Below the pieces are notes generated by a model. That model saw only the letters and a program-made list of their open reading frames with translations, did no database searches and was not told the DNA's origin. Below are positions 1 through 7,610 of a stretch of DNA of 64,000 nt, one piece after another. Numbering within the stretch: position 1 is the stretch's first letter; every line of letters starts with the position of its first letter. Origin of the DNA: Salegentibacter sp. (GTDB lineage Bacteria > Bacteroidota > Bacteroidia > Flavobacteriales > Flavobacteriaceae); contig CP051246.1 in NCBI GenBank assembly GCA_017795085.1, forward strand, positions 3,102,514-3,166,513, read 5' to 3'. The position numbers and the translations under genes were made by a program.

Positions 1-4
1 TGAT

Positions 5-44
5 CTTAGTTATCCAAACAAAAATAAAATCCAAACCTTTAAGT
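5..44. repeat. Left terminal inverted repeat of the RIT element
   Basis: These 40 bp are the exact reverse complement of 3407-3446. Beyond them the match continues imperfectly to about base 59. A further copy of the core AAAGGTTTGGATA lies just inside at about 77-89, so the end has subterminal repeats as expected for recombinase binding. Confidence 0.9.
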
Positions 45-93
45 ATAATCACCTGATTTAAAGGCTATACAATTAATAAAGGTTTGGATAAAT

Positions 94-1143
94 TCACTTC
101 TTTTGTATTTCATTTACTCCACAAAATGAGGAGAGCTTACTTAAATTAGACTTCCATTTCTTTGATATCTCTTTTTTGCCTTCATCTTCTAAAGTTGCCA
201 GAGCTTTGGCTTCTTGCTCGGTGGTAATGTCCAAATACGCCATCGTTGTTTGAATATTAGCGTGCCCGAGTAAGAAAGAAATTTGTACGATATTCATGCC
301 ATCTTCCAACCAATGTGACGCTTTTGCATGACGAATCTGATGAGCATGTAATTTAAGCGGTACTTCATCACAAATAGCATGGGCACATAGGGCGTACTTT
401 TTTAATTGCTTGTCTACAGCTACTTGGCTCATCTTGCCTTTGACACCTGTATTTCTGGAATAAAACAAGTACGAATCAGGATATTTCACAGCGTGAAATT
501 CATCCAGGTATTTCTTTAAATGTTCGACCGCTCTTGGTAAAAGATAAAGGGTCCGGATTTTATTTCCTTTTCCAATAACTGTTACATAAGGCTTAATGGT
601 CTCCAAATGCAAATATTTAAGTTTTATTGATAATATTTCGTCTATTCTTACCGCTGTGTTGTAGAGCACAATAAGGAATACCAGGTCCCTTCGGCCCGTC
701 TTTGTAGAAATATCTGGAACGCTCATTAAGGCTTGAACCGCTTTCTTGCTCATGCCATTTACTTTTTTTCTAATCGTCTTTTGGCGAAGGATTTGAGCAG
801 CCTCTAATGATAAATGCAAGAAGGAGATCTCCTTACTACCGAGGTATTTCAAGAATGCTCTTAATGATGCCAACCGATTATTACAGGTTTCAGGGCTGTT
901 ATCTCTGTGGTTTTTCAACCATAAAATCCACTGTTCTATGTAATCCCGAGCGAAGTATTTAGAGCAGAAGTCTGAAGGCTTCACTTTCTTCTCTACTTCC
1001 AAGAAATTAATGAATAAAGATAGTGTCTGGGAATAGGATTTTATCGTATGTGAACTATTTGATTTAAAGGTTAGCGTATACTCCTTTAGCCAGCTGTGGA
1101 TGTAATAGGCAATCACATGAGCCTCTTGGTTTGATTTTTTCAT
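94..1143 (-). CDS. Tyrosine recombinase, third gene of the RIT trio
   Basis: This 349-residue integrase/recombinase of the phage-integrase family has an N-terminal SAM-like core-binding domain (about residues 10-105) and a catalytic domain (about 135-320). Visible catalytic residues are R166 (TAVRIDE), H268 and R271 of the HxxR box (HAHQIRHAK), H294 (LLGHANI) and the nucleophile Y303 (MAYLD). It acts in the cytoplasm to cut and rejoin DNA at the element ends. Its start overlaps the stop of the preceding recombinase by 4 bp (ATGA), suggesting translational coupling. It resembles the recombinase at 3680-4693, so the interrupted neighbour belongs to a related multi-recombinase system. Confidence 0.9.
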   Translation of the reverse strand: MKKSNQEAHVIAYYIHSWLKEYTLTFKSNSSHTIKSYSQTLSLFINFLEVEKKVKPSDFCSKYFARDYIEQWILWLKNHRDNSPETCNNRLASLRAFLKYLGSKEISFLHLSLEAAQILRQKTIRKKVNGMSKKAVQALMSVPDISTKTGRRDLVFLIVLYNTAVRIDEILSIKLKYLHLETIKPYVTVIGKGNKIRTLYLLPRAVEHLKKYLDEFHAVKYPDSYLFYSRNTGVKGKMSQVAVDKQLKKYALCAHAICDEVPLKLHAHQIRHAKASHWLEDGMNIVQISFLLGHANIQTTMAYLDITTEQEAKALATLEDEGKKEISKKWKSNLSKLSSFCGVNEIQKK

Positions 1144-2090
1144 TTTGAATCTGGAATTATGTTGTTAAAGGAGTCATTGGTTTTGTCTTGTATCACATCA
1201 GAAAGCCCCGGGGTCAGTGAATAGTAATATTTAGTGCTCTCTAAAACGCTATGTCCCATGCTTTTGCTCAAGTACAGGAATTTTGAATGAAACTCCATAC
1301 CTTCTCCTATCCAACGATTAATATTTTCTGTTGCATAGTGATGCCGAAGCTGATATGCTGTGGCGTAAGCGGTATTTTTTTTGTCCCATAATTCTCTGAA
1401 ATTCACCTGAACCCAGCTACGTTTATGGCATTTATTTTTACGGGCTGAAAAAAAATAAATGCGGTTGGTGTAGATTTGGCTGATAGCTTTGTCGAACGCT
1501 CTCATAAGTTCGAGCATGCTATCATGGAGAACTACAAAGTGCTGGTCATAACCTTTAGAATACCGAATATTTAGTACACCATCCTTAAGATCCACATCTT
1601 CTACTTTTAGCAACCTGGCTTCAGTGGTTCTAATTCCGCTGCTATATAATAAACGGAAGAATACCGGAATGGTGACTTTTCTAGCCCGCTGCTCCTCAGT
1701 CCGGGTTCCGGTAATAGTATCACAGGCCTTGAAGAATTCTAATAGTTCTTTGTTTGTGAAAGCATGAGGAATATAGGTTCTTGGCGTTCTATATGGTAGT
1801 TCTGGCACCACAATATCTATTTTATCTCGACTCTTAAGATACTTGAGAAAACTGATGACGGGATAAATACGTGACCTGCAAGAGTTGTTTTTTTCCGTGT
1901 CACGTTTGCTGCACCATGTATCAACCATTTCTTGAGAGAGGACTTGAGCATGTGGGTACGTTTTCAAACAATACCTGTCAAAGATAAGTAGGGTCGCCCC
2001 GTAAGACGATTCATTCCAATAATCGGATGCTCTTCGATAAAAAATATATTCTTCGATAAGTGGACCTGCTGGGGATTGATATTTACTCAT
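1140..2090 (-). CDS. Tyrosine recombinase, second gene of the RIT trio
   Basis: This 316-residue tyrosine recombinase carries catalytic R154 (SSGIRTTEA), R249 in a box where the usual His is Tyr (AYQLRHH), H280 (SMGHSVL) and the tyrosine cluster near 288-290 (TKYYYS). The His-to-Tyr change in the first position of HxxR is tolerated in some family members. It overlaps the gene on each side by 4 bp, forming one operon of three recombinases read leftward. Division of labour within the trio cannot be told from sequence. Confidence 0.88.
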   Translation of the reverse strand: MSKYQSPAGPLIEEYIFYRRASDYWNESSYGATLLIFDRYCLKTYPHAQVLSQEMVDTWCSKRDTEKNNSCRSRIYPVISFLKYLKSRDKIDIVVPELPYRTPRTYIPHAFTNKELLEFFKACDTITGTRTEEQRARKVTIPVFFRLLYSSGIRTTEARLLKVEDVDLKDGVLNIRYSKGYDQHFVVLHDSMLELMRAFDKAISQIYTNRIYFFSARKNKCHKRSWVQVNFRELWDKKNTAYATAYQLRHHYATENINRWIGEGMEFHSKFLYLSKSMGHSVLESTKYYYSLTPGLSDVIQDKTNDSFNNIIPDSK

Positions 2091-3349
2091 AACAACACCT
2101 CCTTCTGAATTGGAAAATTCTCAATACTTAGTGAACATTCTTTCAAATGTAAAAAATCGGCACTCAGATATGGATGTAGAGAAGCGGGTGATTGGTGCCC
2201 CATGGTCTGACTGATAACTGGCTGTGAAATCCCATTTTCTAGCAATGAGATTGCCATATGGTGTCGAAAGAGATGAAAACCTTTTCTGTCTCCGGGATTT
2301 GTTCTAATGTTTCCTGCTTTCATGATTTGCATGGAAATACTATACAGGCTTCCACTCTGTAGTTTTATAAATGGATGAACTTGGGTTAGAAAAACATTCT
2401 GACATTTCGTCTCTGGCCTTTCGTTTATAAGATATTCATAGATTGCATTACCAACTATTGCCCTGAGCGGTAAAGTGAGAGGAACTTCTGTTTTCTGTTG
2501 CCTTATATGAATAAGGTCGCTATTCCAATCAATATCGGATAGTACTAACCCTGCAATATCACAGGAGCGTAAACCAGTATAAAAAGCAAGTAAACCGATA
2601 GCTTTATCACGCAAACTAAGGGATGAATTCATGCCGGTTAATACCGTCTTGATTTTAGAAGTTTCTTCTTTGGTAAGGTATTGTATGTTTTTTCTTCTTT
2701 CACGAAGGGCCGGTAGGTAAGACAAAACTGTAGCACAAATATTGTTTGGGAAATAAGGGATACAGGCTTTGATCACGGCTGCAATATTCTTTTTATAGGA
2801 ACAGCCTCTGCGTAGCTTACCATTTTGATAGAAGGTGTCCAACACCGCTTTTTCCGTGATAGCTATCAGTGAAAAAATATTATCCTCCTGCAATGACAAT
2901 AGAAAGCTTGTCGCATTATGTGATTCAGTATAAATAGTATCTTCCTTTTTACCTTTCTTTCTTTCCACACTACAATAGGTCGTGATCACAGCTTTAAATT
3001 CCTCAGACAAAAGATCATAAGCCGTTTTCTTGAATATTGGGCTTTTATACGATCTATCAGGATAGATATTTTCTAAGTCAAACCTTGCAATAGCACCAAT
3101 AATTCCTCGTTTTTCTTGAAGAACAGAAATAGACTTGGTTCTTTTTGTATGAAATAGGTAGACATCGGTGTAGGAGTTCCACTTTTCAGATTTTGCTTTG
3201 GAAAGAATACATTTTATCTCCCTTTTAAAACATCCAATATAATTTCGAGAGTATTGGTTTTCTTCTAGAAATGTAATGAGTAGGGGATACTTTTCCCGTA
3301 AATTTTGTACATCCATAATTGTTTTTACTTCTTTTAGTGAAGCATACAA
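2087..3349 (-). CDS. Tyrosine recombinase, first gene of the RIT trio
   Basis: This 420-residue recombinase is the promoter-proximal and largest member of the trio. The catalytic domain shows YTGLRSCDIAG (first Arg), HLFRHHMA (HxxR), MGHQSPAS (second His) and HPYLS (nucleophile Tyr). The N-terminal half (about 1-215) is a longer core-binding region than in its two partners. The start lies 58 bp inside the right terminal repeat, so the promoter must sit at the element end. Confidence 0.88.
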   Translation of the reverse strand: MYASLKEVKTIMDVQNLREKYPLLITFLEENQYSRNYIGCFKREIKCILSKAKSEKWNSYTDVYLFHTKRTKSISVLQEKRGIIGAIARFDLENIYPDRSYKSPIFKKTAYDLLSEEFKAVITTYCSVERKKGKKEDTIYTESHNATSFLLSLQEDNIFSLIAITEKAVLDTFYQNGKLRRGCSYKKNIAAVIKACIPYFPNNICATVLSYLPALRERRKNIQYLTKEETSKIKTVLTGMNSSLSLRDKAIGLLAFYTGLRSCDIAGLVLSDIDWNSDLIHIRQQKTEVPLTLPLRAIVGNAIYEYLINERPETKCQNVFLTQVHPFIKLQSGSLYSISMQIMKAGNIRTNPGDRKGFHLFRHHMAISLLENGISQPVISQTMGHQSPASLHPYLSADFLHLKECSLSIENFPIQKEVLL

Positions 3350-3406
3350 TTTAGATTAAAAATCCACACCTATATTTATTTTGTTGGCTAAAAATCAAGT
3401 AATTAC

Positions 3407-3446
3407 ACTTAAAGGTTTGGATTTTATTTTTGTTTGGATAACTAAG
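3407..3446. repeat. Right terminal inverted repeat of the RIT element
   Basis: This is the exact reverse complement of 5-44. It borders directly on the palindrome at 3447-3468, which repeats the TCCAAAC/GTTTGGA core of the terminal repeat. Confidence 0.9.
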
Positions 3447-3468
3447 AAAATCCAAACGTTTGGATTTT
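3447..3468. repeat. Perfect 22-bp palindrome at the outer right end of the RIT element
   Basis: The 22 bases centred on AACGTT read identically on both strands. Each half repeats the AATCCAAAC core of the terminal repeat. It has no counterpart at the left end, where the recombinase gene flank begins almost at once. It may be an extra recombinase binding site or the product of joined ends. Confidence 0.75.
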
Positions 3469-3474
3469 ACCTGA

Positions 3475-3693
3475 CATACATTTGCAGTCAGGTCTCTGGG
3501 AAAGATGGCAGATACAGGAATGGATCTATACGTATCACTGCCTATACTGTCCAATTATCTTGGTCATCAGTCCATTGAGTCAACCAATCACTACGTAAGA
3601 CTTACAGCTTCTATATTCCCAGACCTTATCAATGATATGGACAGAAGCTGTATTGATGTCTTCCCAAAATTCAGCTGCTATGAAACCGACTGA
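3475..3693 (+). pseudogene. 3' remnant of a tyrosine recombinase split by the RIT element
   Basis: The frame reads H-T-F-A-V-R-S-L-G-K-M from 3475 and continues through YLGHQSIESTNHYVRL, the C-terminal His and Tyr motifs of a tyrosine recombinase, to a stop at 3693. The codon before 3475 is TGA created at the junction; the original Arg of HxxR is restored by joining bases 2-8. The N-terminal part must lie upstream of the window. The next recombinase gene starts 14 bp before this stop, so the two were an operon. Confidence 0.85.
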
Positions 3694-4693
3694 TTTTTCT
3701 AGGTATATCTCTGATTTTTTATCAAGGTACCTTACAGATGAAAGAGGTGCTTCCATAAACACCATAAATGCGTACCGGGACACTTTTGTATTGCTGCTCA
3801 ACTTTATGGAGACCCAGCAGCAAATAAAGCTGGAGAAGTTGACCTTGAAAGATATTGACAAGAACACTGTCATTGCGTTCTTGGAGTGGATACAATCTAA
3901 ACGAGGCTGCAGTGTTGCCACGCGTAATTTACGATTGGCTGCCATACATTCCTTCTACAGATACTTACAGTATCAGAATTTAGATGTCATTTACGAGTGT
4001 CAAAAGATACTTGCCATAAAATCCAAAAAGCTTCCAAAAGAAACAATGGTGTATCTTACGGTTGAAGGTATCAAATCGTTATTGAAACAACCGGATACTA
4101 CAACAAAGAGAGGTAGACGGGACTTGGCTTTGTTGTCGTTGATGTATGACACAGGTGCGAGAGTTCAGGAAATTATTGACCTTACGCCATCAATGCTGCA
4201 CCTTGGAAGTCCTTCCTCAATTAAAATTATTGGTAAAGGCGATAAAGCACGATTGGTTCCGATGATTGAAGCACAAACGGTCCACTTGAATAACTACATC
4301 AGGGAATATCAAATGGACCGTCCCGAAAAAATGTTGCACCCTCTTTTTACCAATAGTAGAAAAGAAAAACTGACACGTTCGGGAATCACCTATATCTTGA
4401 GGAAATATGTTATAAACGCAAGGAAAACAGATCCATCTGTAATCCCTAAAAACATGAGTTGCCATTCATTGCGCCACTCAAAAGCGATGCATTTACTGCA
4501 AGCAGGGGTCAATCTTGTATATATCCGTGACATTCTGGGACATGTGTCCATACAGACCACGGAAATCTATGCACGGGCCGACTCTAAACAGAAGCGATTG
4601 GCTCTGGAAAAAGCATATGTGGATGTAAGCCCCAAAGAAGAACCTGATTGGGCAAACAATCAGAATCTAATCGATTGGCTCAAGAAGTTCTAA
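3680..4693 (+). CDS. Tyrosine recombinase/integrase
   Basis: This 337-residue recombinase starts at the ATG overlapping the end of the preceding recombinase remnant by 14 bp; an in-frame ATG at 3632 is less likely. The N-terminal core-binding domain is followed by a catalytic domain with YDTGARVQEI (Arg), HSLRHSKAM (HxxR), LGHVSIQTT (His) and EIYARAD (Tyr). It is similar to the 94-1143 recombinase. Its upstream partner is destroyed, so the element it served is probably immobile. Repeated end sequences follow immediately and then a truncated radC. This recalls the Tn554 family, which uses several tyrosine recombinases and targets radC. Confidence 0.9.
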   Translation: MKPTDFSRYISDFLSRYLTDERGASINTINAYRDTFVLLLNFMETQQQIKLEKLTLKDIDKNTVIAFLEWIQSKRGCSVATRNLRLAAIHSFYRYLQYQNLDVIYECQKILAIKSKKLPKETMVYLTVEGIKSLLKQPDTTTKRGRRDLALLSLMYDTGARVQEIIDLTPSMLHLGSPSSIKIIGKGDKARLVPMIEAQTVHLNNYIREYQMDRPEKMLHPLFTNSRKEKLTRSGITYILRKYVINARKTDPSVIPKNMSCHSLRHSKAMHLLQAGVNLVYIRDILGHVSIQTTEIYARADSKQKRLALEKAYVDVSPKEEPDWANNQNLIDWLKKF

Positions 4694-4697
4694 TAAT

Positions 4698-4782
4698 ATT
4701 ATGTAGAGTAATCTTTGATATAACTCAATAAAAATGTGCTGTTCAATGGATTACTCTACATAATAATTTACTCTACATAATG
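4698..4782. repeat. End repeats of the integrase element
   Basis: The sequence ATTATGTAGAGTAAT (4698-4712) recurs in inverted orientation at 4750-4764 and again at about 4767-4781, where it abuts the truncated radC. These are the likely terminal and subterminal recombinase binding sites of the element whose recombinases end at 4693. Confidence 0.7.
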
Positions 4783-5070
4783 AAGTAAAATAACTGCGGT
4801 TGTCAAGCTCTTTAAAAGTACGGCAAACAGGATGCGGACATCCACTAAAGTACCTGTGATACCTCCGTTTGAAACCTCATAAATTCCTTTTACCTTATTG
4901 GCGTTGTTGAGCAGTATTATTTTAAAAGTTTCGTGCAGTTCAATTGTTTCTTTGTTCCATTGGCTGTAGGCTATATCGGCAGCACTTTGGGAACAGGTTA
5001 CTTTGGGAAGCAAATTTGCCTTTGTGCTTCCGCTGTAACTTATGGCTATTTCATTAACTTTGCTTTTCAT
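4768..5070 (-). pseudogene. radC: RadC-like JAB protein, C-terminally truncated
   Basis: The frame encodes the N-terminal part of a RadC/DUF2466 protein of the type carried on Bacteroidota conjugative elements. It contains conserved TIELHETFKIILLNNANKV and GITGTLVDVRILFAV stretches. It stops after VILLH, exactly where intact proteins continue with the HNHPSG metal-binding JAMM motif. The last codons (Y-V-E-stop) come from the integrase element's end repeat. The insertion therefore removed the metal-binding motif. No function is expected. Confidence 0.85.
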
Positions 5071-5099
5071 TGTTTTTAAATTATTTGTGAATGATGAAT

Positions 5100-5133
5100 A
5101 AGAGGGCGCAACTTTCGACGGGAACGCCCTCTT
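5100..5133. terminator. Hairpin downstream of ssb
   Basis: A 9-bp perfect stem (AAGAGGGCG/CGCCCTCTT) encloses a 16-base loop between the end of ssb and the start of the truncated radC. The T-run is weak on the minus strand, so efficiency is uncertain. Its position suits termination of the ssb transcript. Confidence 0.55.
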
Positions 5134-5145
5134 AAATTTTAAGGA

Positions 5146-5490
5146 TTACTTATCATTTTTATTTCCGAGCAAAAGAATTTCCTTTGCTTCCACTTCGGTT
5201 ACATAGCGTTGGTTACCATCATCGGTGGTATAGGTACGGGTTCTCAATTTTCCCGTAATGGCAATTTCCTTTCCCTTACCTACATAATTTTCGATAATCC
5301 CCGCAGTCTTGCCCCACGCCACAACGGTATGCCAGTCGGTGGACTGTACCTTTTCGCCCTTGTTGTTTTTGTAGTGTTCATTTGTGGCGATTGAAAAACG
5401 GGCTACTTTTTTACCGCTTTCAAGGTTGGTAATTGTTGGTTCTTGCCCAATGTTTCCGATTAACTGTACGTGATTTTTTAAAGTACTCAT
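5146..5490 (-). CDS. ssb: Single-stranded DNA-binding protein, mobile-element type
   Basis: This 114-residue OB-fold protein begins MSTLKNHVQLIGNIGQEP and contains the conserved STDWHTVVAWGKTA and VGKGKEIAITGKL segments. The start was placed at MSTL because that aligns with the family; the longer frame adds an unrelated leader. It lacks the acidic C-terminal tip found in chromosomal SSBs, as is common for short versions on plasmids and conjugative transposons. It binds single-stranded DNA in the cytoplasm. Its neighbour, a radC-like gene, is a common companion on Bacteroidota integrative elements. Confidence 0.93.
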   Translation of the reverse strand: MSTLKNHVQLIGNIGQEPTITNLESGKKVARFSIATNEHYKNNKGEKVQSTDWHTVVAWGKTAGIIENYVGKGKEIAITGKLRTRTYTTDDGNQRYVTEVEAKEILLLGNKNDK

Positions 5491-5500
5491 AATAAAATAT

Positions 5501-5671
5501 TTAAAGATTAATAATGCTATCTGAACCATTCAGACAGTTTTTGTTTCTATTTTTTTGAAGTGATTTACTTATTATATCTTGAGCGTTTTCCTTTTTTGGT
5601 TTTTTTGGTGCCGCTTCCTTTTTGATGTCTTTGTACGATTCCATAAGATTCATTTTGGATTTACTTCCCAT
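5501..5671 (-). CDS. Small lysine-rich hypothetical protein
   Basis: This frame of 56 codons begins MGSKSKMNLMESYKD, continues through a lysine-rich stretch (KKEAAPKKPKKENAQ) and ends 10 bp before ssb, so it could be co-transcribed with it. Reading upstream, the same frame stays open for a few codons giving GITIGYAMGSKSK before a stop, so the real gene may be longer and already broken. A second degraded copy lies just upstream (5735-5875). I do not recognise it. Confidence 0.4.
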   Translation of the reverse strand: MGSKSKMNLMESYKDIKKEAAPKKPKKENAQDIISKSLQKNRNKNCLNGSDSIINL

Positions 5672-5734
5672 AGCGTATCCTATGGTAATTCCTAATTTTT
5701 AATCATAAATTTTACCTATAGTTTTGATTTCTTG

Positions 5735-5875
5735 CCAACGAATTTGAACAGACTTACTTATTATATCCAGAGCATTTTCCTCTTTTTGATTTTTTTTGTG
5801 TCCTTGCTATTTTCTGTATTTGTATTGATTTCATGATTGTTTATTTTGACTTACTTCCTATAGTGCCGCCACATT
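5735..5875 (-). pseudogene. Decayed tandem copy of the small lysine-rich ORF
   Basis: At DNA level the segment parallels 5550-5690: both carry GACTTACTTATTATAT- and GCNTTTTCCT-like stretches and a GSKSK-encoding end. On the minus strand it is interrupted by several stops. It records a tandem duplication of the small gene upstream of ssb. Confidence 0.4.
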
Positions 5876-5879
5876 ACCT

Positions 5880-6025
5880 TTTTTGATGCTTTTATTTTAC
5901 AACATCCGGGATTGGTAAAGCGTATAAAAAGAGCAGGCGAAGCCGGAACGGCTTTATGCCGCTGTCCAAGAACGGATTTTGTTTTTTTGCAGTTTAAAAA
6001 AAGGGATAGTGGGAGCTATGGATAT
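5880..6025. repeat. Non-coding repeat, copy 1
   Basis: This stretch shares an extended mosaic of matches with 7730-7880: TTTTTTGATGCT, GGAATTGATAAG-like, TATAAAA, CGAAGCCGGAACGGCTTTATGC versus CACGACCGGTTATGC, and AAAAAAAGGGA at the end. A 63-codon plus-strand frame across it (5912-6103) is probably not a gene because the second copy does not preserve it. The two copies flank the IS110 element. Confidence 0.5.
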
Positions 6026-6235
6026 AGTAAGGCAAATATGAGCACTGAAGAGGAACAAAGTTCAGAGCAAGGGCACAAAACGCATAAAGGCTTTCTTTGC
6101 TGAAACGGGAATAGGTTACGTTTAAGCAATATTTTTCTTCATCCACTTTTTTACGCTGAAAAATTAGTTTCAACCAGTGGATAAAATTCAGTTTCCTTTA
6201 TTACTGTTATTACCTAGAAAACAGTAAGTATTTTT

Positions 6236-7225
6236 TTAAGAAGCGTATTTCATGATGTTGACATATGGTGTGCCTCTTGCAACTACGGCAAATGCCCTGG
6301 CCACCAATTTGTTCCTGATGATGTTCAGCGTGCTCATCTTGCTCTTTCCGATATCGAGCCTGCGTTCGTAATAGTCTTTCATTTCAGGATTGCACTTTAT
6401 TGCAGATAGCGCACATTGGTGCAAAAGGGTTTTGCCTTCCAAGTTTGCCAATTGGCTAACTCTTGTCCTGCCTCGCACACTGGTTCCTGAACTGTGCGGG
6501 AAAGGAGCTATGCCACAATAAGATGCGAACTTTCTCCACGATTTAAACGCGCTGAATCCCAACGTATAGACAATTAGGAATCTAGCAGTTACACTGCCTA
6601 TTCCTTTGATACCGACCAGAAGTCCGAACATCCGTGCCAGTTCTTCATCTTCTCTTATCAATCTGTCCATCTCCCGTTCGAGGTCATTTATACGCCAACT
6701 AAGCAGGTTGATGATGTCCTCCTGTACCCAGTAGAGCAAAGCTTCGTCGCCCAACACTCTTTTCTGTTCTTTGAGCGTAGCCATATGGCCGGCACGTTGA
6801 ACGACCAGTTTTCTTCGCATTGACATCAGGCGTTTCAGTTTTGATAGTACTGCCTTTGGAACTTGAAGGGGGTCAATCTCCTCTCGTTTCCGATAACCAT
6901 ATAGGGCAATGCGCTTTGCATCGGCCTTGTCATCTTTACCTCTGGTAATTCCTAGAGACCGTTTTATTTCAAGTCCTGATACCACGTGGATATGGCAATC
7001 CTGGTCGTCCAGTTGTTTCAATAATTGTTCTGAATAGAGACCCGTATGCTCGAACACGAACAGTAGCATTTCCTTACCGACAATACTTTTTTTAACTGAC
7101 CAATCCATCATCCTTTCAATTCCTTCCCGATTGTTCTTGAATTTTTTTTGTACCCCATTTTGGTGGGCACAGCAGTCCAATGTCAATTTGCTGACATCGA
7201 TGCCAATAACATCTTTGATTTCCAT
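6236..7225 (-). CDS. IS110-family transposase
   Basis: This 329-residue DEDD recombinase has an N-terminal RuvC-like domain with D10 (VIGIDVSK), E59 (VFEHTGLY), D99 and D102 (GKDDKADAKR). A C-terminal transposase_20 domain follows (GIKGIGSVTARFL, SYCGIAPFPHSSGTS), whose Ser near residue 245-249 is the expected second-site nucleophile. Length matches the family. IS110 enzymes are guided by a bridge RNA made from a non-coding end; here a structured 375-bp non-coding stretch precedes the gene. The protein looks intact. Confidence 0.95.
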   Translation of the reverse strand: MEIKDVIGIDVSKLTLDCCAHQNGVQKKFKNNREGIERMMDWSVKKSIVGKEMLLFVFEHTGLYSEQLLKQLDDQDCHIHVVSGLEIKRSLGITRGKDDKADAKRIALYGYRKREEIDPLQVPKAVLSKLKRLMSMRRKLVVQRAGHMATLKEQKRVLGDEALLYWVQEDIINLLSWRINDLEREMDRLIREDEELARMFGLLVGIKGIGSVTARFLIVYTLGFSAFKSWRKFASYCGIAPFPHSSGTSVRGRTRVSQLANLEGKTLLHQCALSAIKCNPEMKDYYERRLDIGKSKMSTLNIIRNKLVARAFAVVARGTPYVNIMKYAS

Positions 7226-7263
7226 AACTTTATATTGTTTTAATTAGGTTGCTTAAACTAAGA

Positions 7264-7457
7264 CCTTTACGAGCAAGGGCTAAAATCCTATATGGTTCTG
7301 GCAACCTGGTTATAAAGGACGGGGACTGATACGCTATAAAGGTCGTGGACCTAGCCGTCGCCTTTACGAGCAAGGGCTAAAATCCTATATGGTTCTGGCA
7401 ACCTGGTTATAAAGGACGGGGACTGATACGCTATAAAGGTCGTGGACCTAGCCGTCG
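7264..7457. repeat. Perfect 97-bp tandem duplication
   Basis: 7264-7360 and 7361-7457 are identical over 97 bp, beginning CCTTTACGAGCAAGGGC and ending CTAGCCGTCG. A third, diverged partial unit lies at about 7537-7603. The duplication lies wholly inside the presumed bridge-RNA region of the IS110 element. Confidence 0.9.
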
Positions 7458-7610
7458 CGAAAGTTCACCCCGTTCTTTTTCAAATTATTACTTAAAGTTA
7501 ACCATATCTTCATCTATTAAATATTATAGTTTACAAAAAGGATGGGGACAAAAACTCTATAAAGGTCTAATTTCCTAGCCGTCGCGAAGGGTCACCCCAT
7601 CCAATTTTAA
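7264..7610 (-). ncRNA. Candidate IS110 bridge RNA region
   Basis: The non-coding DNA upstream of the IS110 transposase contains repeated pairing segments. One stem pairs about 7316-7324 with CCCCGTTCTT near 7468-7477. A second, related stem pairs GGATGGGG (about 7540-7547) with CCCCATCC (about 7595-7602). Both enclose the conserved blocks CTATAAAGGTC and CCTAGCCGTCGCGAA with different bases between them. Conserved scaffold with variable loops is the expected pattern for bridge RNAs, which in the IS110 group are read from the end upstream of the transposase. Assignment is by position and structure only. Confidence 0.5.

Larger units (their letters stand above)
9..3472. mobile_element. RIT (recombinase-in-trio) element
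   Basis: Three overlapping tyrosine recombinase genes on the minus strand are enclosed by a perfect 40-bp terminal inverted repeat (5-44 and 3407-3446). This is the known layout of recombinase-in-trio elements, which carry no other cargo. Flanking sequence supports the boundaries. Joining bases 2-8 to 3473 onward restores codons for D-L-R-H-T-F-A-V, the HxxR box of another tyrosine recombinase, so the element split that codon. The right end carries about 25 bp beyond the inverted repeat, including a 22-bp palindrome. The exact ends are uncertain by a base or two because the left part of the target gene lies outside the window. Confidence 0.8.

Noticed and set aside
3351-3578. Short frames across the RIT right end
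   Set aside because: They cross the terminal repeat and palindrome and have no protein-like features.
5912-6103. 63-codon plus-strand frame with a Cys/Arg-rich start
   Set aside because: The frame is not kept in the homologous repeat copy at 7730-7880 and has no domain; treated as non-coding repeat.
7264-7457. Tandem repeat considered as a CRISPR array
   Set aside because: Two adjacent identical 97-bp units without spacers and no cas genes; it fits an IS110 end duplication.
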